Origin: UBA9655 sp964597045
Lineage (GTDB): Bacteria; Pseudomonadota; Alphaproteobacteria; UBA9655
Reading direction: 5' to 3'
Assembly (NCBI GenBank): GCA_964597045.1
Contig: CAZQWE010000001.1
Location: 62,001 to 126,000, forward strand
Length of the DNA stretch: 64,000 nucleotides
Shown here: piece by piece, positions 17,978 to 25,428 of the stretch
Position numbering within the stretch: the first letter of the stretch is position 1
Layout of the letters: each line of letters starts with the position of its first letter
Position numbers and translations under genes: made by a program
Notes under the pieces: model-generated
Database searches by the model: none
The model's input: only the letters and a program-made list of their open reading frames with translations
Told to the model about the DNA's origin: nothing

Positions 17978-18544
17978 TTACTTTACAGGATTTGCTTTCA
18001 ATGTCACATCAAGCTTTATTTCTTTCCCGACGAAATCAGCTTTAGGATCTGATTTTTTACCCATGTCAAATGCCAAACGGTCAAGGGATAAAGAAAAAGA
18101 AGTCGTAATAGGAGCTTTTGAAAGATCCGCAGGAGTCAATAAAAACTGAAATTTAACAGGAACAACTTTGTCCCGTATCTGTAACGTTCCCTCCATCGTA
18201 TAGCTTCCTTCCGCATTCTTGACGATGGTTTTGCTAACAAACTGAGCTTTCGGAAATGATTTGACGGCAAACCAATCATCTGAGGGAAGTGTTCCATCAT
18301 ACTGAGCATTTCCAGTCTTTGCAGTTGATGTATCAATACTAACACTGACTTTACTTGTATTGAGTGACTCCGGATCAAATTGAATACTTGCGTCCCATTT
18401 TTCAAATTTTCCTTGAAAAGGCTCTCCAGAATTTGTTCCGCTAAAGCTAATTTGGCTAGCCGCTGGATCAACTTTGTATTCAATAGCTAAAGCCCCACAA
18501 TTCATTGCTAAGAGAATAGTCAGCATTTTCATCGATTGTTTCAT
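17978..18544 (-). CDS. YceI-family periplasmic protein
   Basis: The product has 188 residues with a signal peptide (MKQSMKMLTILLAMNCGALA) followed by a YceI lipocalin-like domain. Diagnostic features are IEYKVDPAASQISFSGTNSG, FDPESLNTSKVSVSIDTSTA and DDWFAVKSFPKAQFVS, then GTLQIRDKVVPVKFQF. YceI proteins bind isoprenoid-type lipids in the periplasm and are induced by alkaline pH or stress in other bacteria. It starts 3 bp after the cytochrome b561 gene ends, so it is the last gene of the yceI-cytochrome b561-yceI unit. The GGAAG before the ATG at 18544 supports this start. Confidence 0.9.
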   Translation of the reverse strand: MKQSMKMLTILLAMNCGALAIEYKVDPAASQISFSGTNSGEPFQGKFEKWDASIQFDPESLNTSKVSVSIDTSTAKTGNAQYDGTLPSDDWFAVKSFPKAQFVSKTIVKNAEGSYTMEGTLQIRDKVVPVKFQFLLTPADLSKAPITTSFSLSLDRLAFDMGKKSDPKADFVGKEIKLDVTLKANPVK

Positions 18545-18547
18545 TTT

Positions 18548-19114
18548 CTACTTCCCTATCATTCTTCCAATACCCATTCTCGGAAAGATATTTACTTTAT
18601 CAAAGATGAGATGTTTAAAGGCACCAACAACGTGTAGTCCAATGAGAATAATAAAGGCATAGGCTAGAATTTCATGAGATTCATGGGCAAAATCTTCAAT
18701 GGCTGTATTACCTTCTACACCTGGAATATGGGGCCATTCAAACCATCCAAAAATATAAGTTGGGAGTCCAAAAGAACTAGAAGAAACGATGAGCCATCCG
18801 GTCAGCGGTAGAAGGAGCATCCAAACATAAAGTGACCGATGAACAAAGAGAGATAGCCACTTTTCCCAGGGTTTCAATGTCTTGGGTAAGGCAGGATGAG
18901 GTGTAAATAAACGAACAGTCAGTCTTAAGAAAAAAGCGAGCAAAAGCAACAACCCTAAAGACTTATGCCATTGATACATATGGAATTTTAATGTTTTATC
19001 AATGGGTAATAATGTCATAGAAAGACCCATCCCAATCATAGCGATAAAAGCAAGTGCCATCACCCAATGAAGAGTAATGGCAGCGATATTATACCGCTTA
19101 GGTAGTTCTTTCAT
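18548..19114 (-). CDS. Cytochrome b561 family membrane protein
   Basis: This 188-residue four-helix di-haem b-type cytochrome has candidate haem ligands in ITLHWVMAL (helix 1), MYQWHKSLGLL (helix 2) and ILIGLHVVGAFKHL (helix 4), which fit the prokaryotic cytochrome b561 family (CybB/YceJ). Members oxidise quinol or pass electrons across the inner membrane. The start overlaps the stop of the upstream YceI lipoprotein gene (ATGA), and a second YceI gene follows after 3 bp. YceI-YceJ pairing is known in E. coli; a flanked YceI-b561-YceI arrangement suggests a redox-linked lipid or quinone-binding unit. Confidence 0.92.
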   Translation of the reverse strand: MKELPKRYNIAAITLHWVMALAFIAMIGMGLSMTLLPIDKTLKFHMYQWHKSLGLLLLLAFFLRLTVRLFTPHPALPKTLKPWEKWLSLFVHRSLYVWMLLLPLTGWLIVSSSSFGLPTYIFGWFEWPHIPGVEGNTAIEDFAHESHEILAYAFIILIGLHVVGAFKHLIFDKVNIFPRMGIGRMIGK

Positions 19115-19734
19115 GATTTCTTAGCCATCTGAAATTCAGCTTCAATACGTAGTGTGACATCATCACCAACAATGGGAACATATGTCTTGAGTCCCCAATC
19201 AGAGCGTTTGATTGTGGCAGTTGCTGAAAATCCTAAAGCTGGCTGATCAGATATGGGTTGCTTTTCATAAGCACCGTTAAACTTTACGTCTAATGTGAGT
19301 GGTTTTGAGACTCCCATAAACGTAAGGTTCCCTTCTATTTTACCTGTATCTTTTCCCGTTTTGACAATCTTTGTCGACTCAAACTTAGCTTCTGGAAACT
19401 TCGCAACGTTGAACCACTGACTATCTCCTAACTCTTTATCAAAGTCCTTCTTTTCGGATGCAGGGTAATCGGTTTTCACAGATCCTGGTTGAACTGTTGC
19501 AACAAGCTTACTTTTTGTTAAATCTTTTGGGTCCAATGTAAGAGTCGCATCTATTTTTGTAAAACGCGCCGTGTAATTCGAAAGGCCTTGATGAGAGACA
19601 CTCCAAGTGAGGCTCGCATGATGGGGATCAAGTTTGTATTCTCCAGCTGGCATTTCTGCAAGCGGTGTCATATCTGCATTTGTACACGATGTTAAGGAAA
19701 AAAACAGTGTTGCTGTTAATAGAAGTTTACGCAT
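19111..19734 (-). CDS. YceI-family lipoprotein
   Basis: The product has 207 residues from the ATG at 19734, which has a strong AGGAGAG SD; a longer ORF from 19779 would place a polar leader before the signal. The signal peptide ends in a lipobox (LLLTATLFFSLTSC), so the protein is predicted to be lipid-anchored. The YceI domain follows (YKLDPHHASLTWSVSHQGLS, then KKDFDKELGDSQWFNVAKFP and GNLTFMGVSKPLTLDVKFNG). It is the first gene of the YceI-b561-YceI unit, and its stop overlaps the b561 start. Confidence 0.9.
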   Translation of the reverse strand: MRKLLLTATLFFSLTSCTNADMTPLAEMPAGEYKLDPHHASLTWSVSHQGLSNYTARFTKIDATLTLDPKDLTKSKLVATVQPGSVKTDYPASEKKDFDKELGDSQWFNVAKFPEAKFESTKIVKTGKDTGKIEGNLTFMGVSKPLTLDVKFNGAYEKQPISDQPALGFSATATIKRSDWGLKTYVPIVGDDVTLRIEAEFQMAKKS

Positions 19735-19816
19735 TATTCTCTCCTGTTCTTGAACTTTATATTTAGAATACATTAGCATAAAAAAGGTTAAAGGTAAATT
19801 AAGAGAAGAATAATCT

Positions 19817-21679
19817 TTATCCCTTTTGATGAAAGTAATTGTATATCTTTTTCGCGACCATTTTACTAATGCCTTTCACTGATTCTAAGTCTTTGAGCCC
19901 CGCTCCTTCCACAGCTTTAGCAGAGCCAAAATGCTGCAAAAGCAAACGTTTTCGACCCGGACCAATACCGGGAACATCATCTAATTTAGAAGATGAGATA
20001 GCCTTGATTCGACGCGTTCGGTGAGCCCCAATCGCAAAACGGTGCGCCTCATCCCGTAGACGTTGAAGATAGTAAAGAACCTTATTTGTAGGAGGAAGTT
20101 GAAAGGGTTCCTGCCCCAGTATAAAAAAGGTTTCCCGACCTGCATTTCTCTCAGGGCCTTTAGCGATTGCAATCAACTGCACATCGGTAATTCCCAGATC
20201 TGCAAATGTTTCTTCGGCAACGGATAGTTGTCCCTTTCCTCCATCGATGAGGACCACGTCCGGCCATAGGATTGTATCGTCTTTATCCTCCGCTAGAGCA
20301 CGGGTAAATCGTCGTGTGAGCACTTCCCTCAACATCCCATAATCATCGCCTGGAGAGAGCTTAGAATCACGTATATTGAACTTTCTGTAACCAGTCTTTA
20401 TGAATCCTTCTGGTCCCGCCACAATCATGGCACCCACAGGTTTTGCCCCTTGAATATGGCTGTTATCATACACTTCGATTCGATGAGGGAGTGTAGGCAA
20501 ATTAAAGGTTTCCATAAATGCCCGAAGCAAATTCTCCTGGTTAGCTTTTTCAGCCAGGTGACGTTCTAGTGACTCCTTCGCATTAATTGTTGCATGTTTA
20601 ACCAAGTCCGCTTTCGGACCAGACCTTGGTGTCAATATATTCACTTTCTTGCCAAGCTTTTGCGTAAAGGCTTCTGTAACAAGCTCTTGATTAGGTAATT
20701 TAATATTGAGAAGGATTTCCCTCGGCAACGGAGCCTCAGTATAAAACTGCGTTACATAAGCCTCAAGAACGTCAGCAGGTTCAATATCCTCCCCATGGCT
20801 GGGATAGGATGCATATGTTCCATAGTTCGATCCTCCCCTAAACAAGAATAATTGAATACAGGTCTTTCCTCCGATACTCGCAACAGCAAAAATGTCCGCG
20901 TCCTTTACAATGTTTGTATTAATAATTTGTCGTTGTTGTATAGCTGAAAGGGCACGAATCCGATCTCGAAAGATAGCTGCTCTTTCATATTCCTTATTAT
21001 GGCTCGCTTCTTCCATTTGACTGGCGAGCTTCCGTTGAACCTCAGAAGACTTACCCGCAAGAAATTCCTTCGTCTCCTTAACCAATCCTTGATAATCTTC
21101 AAGAGAAATGTATTTCACACAGGGTGCACTACATCGTTTGATTTGGTATTGGAGGCAAGGCCTGATCCGGGATTCAAAAACAGAATCCGGACAAGATCTG
21201 AGGAGAAAGGCTCTGTGGAGAGCCGTCAACGTCGTATTCACAGCCTCAGCAGAAGCAAAGGGACCATAATACTCCCCCGGCTGGTTCCTAGCTCCTCGGT
21301 ACTTTGTAAGCAAAGGATAAGGGTGATTCCCCGTAATATGAATAAATGCAAAGGATTTACTATCCCGCATAAGGATATTGTAGCGGGGCATAATTTTTTT
21401 AATGAGGTTAATTTCAAGGAGAAGCGCCTCAACCTCCGTATGGGTTGTGACAAACTCCATCCGTTCCGTCTCTGCAATCATACGTTGGAGACGTATGGGA
21501 AGACGGTCCGGAAGAGTATAGCTTGTGACCCGTTTCTTGAGGTTCTTGGCCTTGCCCACATAGAGCACCTCATCCCGCCCGTTAATCATGCGGTACACTC
21601 CAGGACTGGATGTCAATGTTTTAACGTGACGTTTAATAACAGCAACGCCCGATTCAAGAGAGGTAGGAGTATGACTCAT
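19817..21679 (-). CDS. uvrC: Excinuclease ABC subunit UvrC
   Basis: This is the dual-incision nuclease of nucleotide excision repair. The GIY-YIG domain (PGVYRM...VLYVGKAKNLKKRV) makes the 3' cut, a four-Cys cluster (SCPDSVFESRIRPCLQYQ, then KRCSAPC) probably carries 4Fe-4S, and the UVR motif that binds UvrB is at LASQMEEASHNKEYERAAIF. The RNase-H-like nuclease (DNSHIQGAKPVGAMIV, VLIDGGKGQL) makes the 5' cut, and tandem HhH motifs (LDDVPGIGPGRKRLL) close the protein. I start at the ATG at 21679 because the distance to PGVYRM (26 residues) matches other alphaproteobacterial UvrC. The frame is open to a TTG at 21760, which lies inside a DnaA-box-like sequence. Confidence 0.93.
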   Translation of the reverse strand: MSHTPTSLESGVAVIKRHVKTLTSSPGVYRMINGRDEVLYVGKAKNLKKRVTSYTLPDRLPIRLQRMIAETERMEFVTTHTEVEALLLEINLIKKIMPRYNILMRDSKSFAFIHITGNHPYPLLTKYRGARNQPGEYYGPFASAEAVNTTLTALHRAFLLRSCPDSVFESRIRPCLQYQIKRCSAPCVKYISLEDYQGLVKETKEFLAGKSSEVQRKLASQMEEASHNKEYERAAIFRDRIRALSAIQQRQIINTNIVKDADIFAVASIGGKTCIQLFLFRGGSNYGTYASYPSHGEDIEPADVLEAYVTQFYTEAPLPREILLNIKLPNQELVTEAFTQKLGKKVNILTPRSGPKADLVKHATINAKESLERHLAEKANQENLLRAFMETFNLPTLPHRIEVYDNSHIQGAKPVGAMIVAGPEGFIKTGYRKFNIRDSKLSPGDDYGMLREVLTRRFTRALAEDKDDTILWPDVVLIDGGKGQLSVAEETFADLGITDVQLIAIAKGPERNAGRETFFILGQEPFQLPPTNKVLYYLQRLRDEAHRFAIGAHRTRRIKAISSSKLDDVPGIGPGRKRLLLQHFGSAKAVEGAGLKDLESVKGISKMVAKKIYNYFHQKG

Positions 21680-21739
21680 AAACCTAGGATACTCATGATT
21701 CTTCGAAGTTTCAATTCCCCAATTTTCATCCACCATTTC

Positions 21740-21760
21740 TGTGGATAAGTTTGTGGACAA
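21740..21760 (-). promoter_or_regulatory. Two DnaA-box-like 9-mers upstream of uvrC
   Basis: On the minus strand TTGTCCACA (21752-21760, one mismatch) and TTATCCACA (21740-21748, perfect) lie 12 bp apart in the same orientation. A third imperfect copy, TTATACACA, is at 21942-21950. The flanking 21761-22041 stretch is strongly AT-rich. This may be DnaA-mediated regulation of uvrC or a DnaA-titrating site; an origin is not established. Confidence 0.4.
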
Positions 21761-22041
21761 ACGGGCAGTGAAAAGAAATTATGATGATAGGATGTTCATT
21801 TAGCCAAAAATGATGCATTTTTAGGCAGCCATCGTAAGTCTTTGATGCAGAATTATTTTTTTCTGTAAAGAGAGAATTTTATCTTTTTTTATAAAAAAGT
21901 TTCTTGACTAGAAATGGTGTCTTTTGTCGTGTAATTGATGCTGTGTATAAGAGTCTTAATATTACTTCATCAACTAGGAAACATTTCTCATCAATTCATT
22001 AAGTATTAATTTGTGATTTGGATGGGGAGTAACCGCGCTAG
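21761..22041. other. AT-rich intergenic stretch, no gene seen
   Basis: This is non-coding on both strands apart from short spurious frames. It contains a poly-T/poly-A rich core (about 21865-21905) and one weak DnaA-like 9-mer at 21942-21950. With the boxes at 21740-21760 it is the only DnaA-box cluster I noticed in the window. Confidence 0.3.
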
Positions 22042-23778
22042 CTAGGCCCCATGATTAAAATAATCTTCATCAAAATCAAACAAGGCATCATCGTAGCTGC
22101 CATCTGGATTCTTATTTCCCGTATGGTCATTTTCATCTTTAATCATTGAAGGTAAAAGAGCAAAATCCCAAGGGCCTTCTACTTGACCATCCTCAAAGTT
22201 TTGACCTTTCATCTCCTTCAATTCTCTTGGATCCTGTAATGATTCTTCTGCCTCACGTTTCGCAACTTTATTGTTATTATTTTGAACGTCATTAAATACT
22301 TCATCCAAAAGAACTCTTAAATCATGGGCATGATATGATACGGATTTGTCATTTAGGTGCTCTAAAATAATTTCCCTAAATTCATTAACCGCTCTCTTTA
22401 GCTCTGCATTGATTTTAGCCTTTTTTAATAATGTTTCTATTAGTGATAATTTGATCCATTTATCTATATTTTTCATTTCCAAATAAGTCTTCAGATTTTG
22501 AACTTCTGAGCGAAAACCTTGAGAAACTGTTTTACCTTTGACAGTATTAATCAATGCTGCAAATCGATCATAAAGGATTTTTGACGGTAAATCTCTAATT
22601 TCACTGATCAGAAGCTGAGTGTATTTCGGATTTTGACGCTTTTTAGGATATAACATAAACAATATTTTCTTTAGATATAAAAAGCTGTTTTTCGTTGTTT
22701 TGCTGTTTCCTTCATAACTCCTATGAATGTTACTCGCTTCTTCAAGAATACTTATCCAATTAGCTTCATCACACTGTTCTGAAGCATGCCTCAAATAATT
22801 TGCAAGACTAAATAATACCCTTGATTTACTACTGAATGTAGCCCTATCAGATCTTAAAATCCTGAAACTTTGATCCATAGCAGACTTAAAAACTTGGTAA
22901 AACTCGATACCACCACCGAAATCAATTATATTTTTATACATTAAAATACAACGCAAGAAATCTGCGTCTATTTTCTCAAAATTGTCAAGGTAAGGATATG
23001 CTTGCGTAAGTTTATGCATATTTCTTCTTAAGTCTTCAGGTTGGCCCTGGAGAGAAAGACAATTTGCCTTGGCTATAAAGTAACGGGCCTCATCAGTTAA
23101 ATTCCCTTCAAAACCAAACTGAGGATCAACAATTCTAAGCAAACTCGCATTATCCTCTGCAGAAAAAGCATACATACATGAATATAATCTTTCAGCAGTT
23201 TGCATATTAAATGTAATATCCCTAAAATTCAAAACTCGACCATTAAGATGAAGGAGTGCCTTTTGATATGCTGCATAGGCTAGTTCTGGTGTGTTTATTA
23301 CACGCTTAGAAATAACTTTACCAAGATTGTGATCGAGTTGGGCAGGATTCATGTTGGGGAAATACTTTGCTACCAAAAGGACGACATATGGATTGCATTG
23401 ATCAAATGAAATTTTAATATTATTAAAACTTAAACCTATTTTTTCTTCTTGCACGTTTTCTGAATTACCATCTTTTCGTTTCCTTTTACCAGTAATAATT
23501 ACAGGCTCTTCATTTAAAGCTTTTCTCCCTCTTGTATCTTCTTTCAATGCTTGTTCAAACAAACCTAAAAAGGCTTCACGTGTCCATTTGTCTACCATCG
23601 AAAAATTCAGCAGGTCATCACCTCTAAGGTATTTTTTTATGATTTGTTGGGTGATATCACGACCTAATACTTTACGAAGACGATTCTCTTGCTCATCAGG
23701 CTCCGTTGCTTTGAGGTTCACCCAAGAAGAAAAAGCAATTTGAAGAGAGAGTAGATAGACTAATTTTTTCATTACCAT
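22042..23778 (-). CDS. Exported protein with N-terminal F-box-like motif
   Basis: The protein has 578 residues with a short signal peptide (MVMKKLVYLLSLQIAFSSWV, cleavage near KATE). Immediately after it comes an F-box-like helix set, LGRDITQQIIKKYLRGDDLL followed by NFSMVDKWTREAFLGLF, which matches the LPxEIxxxILxxLxxxDLLxxSxVxKxWR pattern. The rest is a largely helical ~450-residue region without recognised repeats. F-box proteins recruit substrates to eukaryotic SCF ubiquitin ligases, so an F-box in an exported bacterial protein suggests a host-directed effector; that role is inference. It is followed on the same strand by a similar protein with LRRs (23922-25355 upstream). Confidence 0.6.
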   Translation of the reverse strand: MVMKKLVYLLSLQIAFSSWVNLKATEPDEQENRLRKVLGRDITQQIIKKYLRGDDLLNFSMVDKWTREAFLGLFEQALKEDTRGRKALNEEPVIITGKRKRKDGNSENVQEEKIGLSFNNIKISFDQCNPYVVLLVAKYFPNMNPAQLDHNLGKVISKRVINTPELAYAAYQKALLHLNGRVLNFRDITFNMQTAERLYSCMYAFSAEDNASLLRIVDPQFGFEGNLTDEARYFIAKANCLSLQGQPEDLRRNMHKLTQAYPYLDNFEKIDADFLRCILMYKNIIDFGGGIEFYQVFKSAMDQSFRILRSDRATFSSKSRVLFSLANYLRHASEQCDEANWISILEEASNIHRSYEGNSKTTKNSFLYLKKILFMLYPKKRQNPKYTQLLISEIRDLPSKILYDRFAALINTVKGKTVSQGFRSEVQNLKTYLEMKNIDKWIKLSLIETLLKKAKINAELKRAVNEFREIILEHLNDKSVSYHAHDLRVLLDEVFNDVQNNNNKVAKREAEESLQDPRELKEMKGQNFEDGQVEGPWDFALLPSMIKDENDHTGNKNPDGSYDDALFDFDEDYFNHGA

Positions 23779-23921
23779 AATAACACCAACTTACATAATT
23801 TGATGTGGGCACCTTATTGTATAAAAAATTTTTATACAAGAGGAGATACTTTCTATGTATGAAGACCGTGTCACACCTGAAATGTCGTATGACTTTGAGA
23901 TCTTCTTCTTTTTCATAAGCC

Positions 23922-25355
23922 CTATTGAGCGCTTTGTGTCCCTGCCCCTCGGGCACCTCTATTCAGAATTTCTTTTTTTAGGTGATCTGAACTTTTATCT
24001 AATTTGGGGCAATCAATAAGGAACCTGCTTCCAATTATGGTAACATTTGTAAACCCACTTGAATCAAATGCCGTAAGACCTTGGCATCCAATGAGGAAGC
24101 TGTCCCCAATTCTAGTAACCTTTGTAAATCCACGTGAATCAAATGCCGTAAGACCTGAGCAAGCACAGAGGAAGTTGAATCCAATTGTGGTAACATTTTT
24201 AAACCCACGTGAATCAAATGCCGCAAGACCTGGGCACCTATTGAGGAAGTAGTCTTCAATTCTGGTAAGGTTTGTAAATCCACGTGAATCAAATGCCGTA
24301 AGACCTGGGCATCCACAGAGGAAGCAATCTTTAATTGTTGTAACATTTGTAAATCCATTTGAATCAAATGTCTCAAGACCTGGGCATCCACAGAGGAAGT
24401 TGGATCCAATTGTGGTAACATTTGTAAATCCATTTGAATCAAATGCCGTAAGACCTGGGCATCCATTTAGAAAGCCTTTTCCAATTTTGGTGCATAAGCC
24501 ATCATTATCTACAACAAGAAGTCGTCCAACATATGTGGGAAGGTTTTCGGCTTTTAAATTGAGTGTCCCTTTTGCATTTGGACAAACGGTCAAAACCAGT
24601 GTATGGGGATGGTTGTTTTCGAGAATCCCCTCAAGAATTTCCCTGTGATCTGGGTGGAGAAGTTGGTCTTGTGTTACCACAATGTGATGGGGCTTCGTTT
24701 TTAACTCCTCAACATCAGCTTGTGGATGGCCAAAGCTAAAGTAGGGTTGATCGGCTCTTCTTGATGTTAACTCGTCGCACAGAGCCTTGCTCACAGCTTC
24801 ATTCAGAGTCATTTCATATGAGTAAAATTCTACCGGGATTCCCGCTTTTAAATGCTCTATAGCCGTGACTTGGTCTTCTTCTGGAAAATCACAATTAAAC
24901 AAAGCCTTGTATAAAGGGGCTGCTTGTTCTATAGGAAATTGATCTGTCCTTTTAAACGCTTCTTCTAACAAAGAGCTAAGGCCTGAGTTTCGTATCACAA
25001 AAAGAAAACCTGAATCATTGATTTTATCAGTCAATGCTTTACGCAAAAGGGGATGAACCTTTCCCTTATACTCAAGCTTTCCCGACAACCACGTAATATC
25101 TTCATACTTTAGCGTTGGCTTCAGCGTATTCATCTGAGCAGCAAGGTCGGTGATATAAGATGATCTGAGCTGTTCGGCTTTTGCTTTATTCTTCTTGCTG
25201 ACCAAACGTAGTCTTTCCAAATCCTGTGTATCAAGGAACCGACATATAGCTTTATACGGAACGATATCCAAAGTATCAAGATTTGGGTTAGCTTTACCTT
25301 GAGCCATGATAACTGAGTTTAGAATGCTCAAGAGAAGAAATAGTTTTTTTGTCAT
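23922..25355 (-). CDS. Exported F-box-like / leucine-rich repeat protein
   Basis: The protein has 477 residues from the ATG at 25355 (a TTG at 25367 is the other option). The signal peptide is MTKKLFLLLSILNSVIMAQG. An F-box-like motif follows: LDIVPYKAICRFLDTQDLER then LRLVSKKNKAKAEQL. After ~230 residues of unassigned helical sequence come six nearly identical 25-residue BspA-type leucine-rich repeats (CPGLTAFDSNGFTNVTTIGS plus NFLCG), covering 24012-24461. The short C-terminus ends in Gly/Arg/Ala. Architecture F-box + LRR mirrors eukaryotic FBXL proteins. Low divergence among repeats indicates recent tandem duplication or gene conversion. Confidence 0.72.
   Translation of the reverse strand: MTKKLFLLLSILNSVIMAQGKANPNLDTLDIVPYKAICRFLDTQDLERLRLVSKKNKAKAEQLRSSYITDLAAQMNTLKPTLKYEDITWLSGKLEYKGKVHPLLRKALTDKINDSGFLFVIRNSGLSSLLEEAFKRTDQFPIEQAAPLYKALFNCDFPEEDQVTAIEHLKAGIPVEFYSYEMTLNEAVSKALCDELTSRRADQPYFSFGHPQADVEELKTKPHHIVVTQDQLLHPDHREILEGILENNHPHTLVLTVCPNAKGTLNLKAENLPTYVGRLLVVDNDGLCTKIGKGFLNGCPGLTAFDSNGFTNVTTIGSNFLCGCPGLETFDSNGFTNVTTIKDCFLCGCPGLTAFDSRGFTNLTRIEDYFLNRCPGLAAFDSRGFKNVTTIGFNFLCACSGLTAFDSRGFTKVTRIGDSFLIGCQGLTAFDSSGFTNVTIIGSRFLIDCPKLDKSSDHLKKEILNRGARGAGTQSAQ
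24012..24461 (-). repeat. Six tandem 75-bp repeats encoding LRRs
   Basis: The six units are in frame with the F-box/LRR gene and each encodes a CPGLTAFDSxGFTNVTxIxx block plus five residues (25 in total). DNA identity between units is high. Divergence is concentrated at the residues following the Ile of TxI, the likely exposed face, and in the last five residues. Confidence 0.85.
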
Positions 25356-25428
25356 CACATTACTCAAATAAATATATTATACTTTTAATACATAGTATTT
25401 ATTTATAAAACATCAAGTGGATGAGTGT

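Noticed and set aside
20999..21748. 249-codon plus-strand ORF
   Set aside because: It is entirely antisense to uvrC, with Arg/Ser/Pro-rich composition and no protein-family features; it is a shadow of a strongly coding gene.
21740..22041. Replication origin
   Set aside because: Only one perfect DnaA box, no gene-strand switch or origin-typical genes (dnaA, dnaN, hemE) nearby; kept as a DnaA-box observation only.
24012..24461. Possible CRISPR array
   Set aside because: Units are contiguous 75-bp coding repeats without unique spacers and are in frame with the F-box/LRR gene.
24004..24648. Plus- and minus-strand alternative ORFs across the LRR array
   Set aside because: Periodic repeats keep other frames open; products are repetitive shadows of the 25-residue LRR units.
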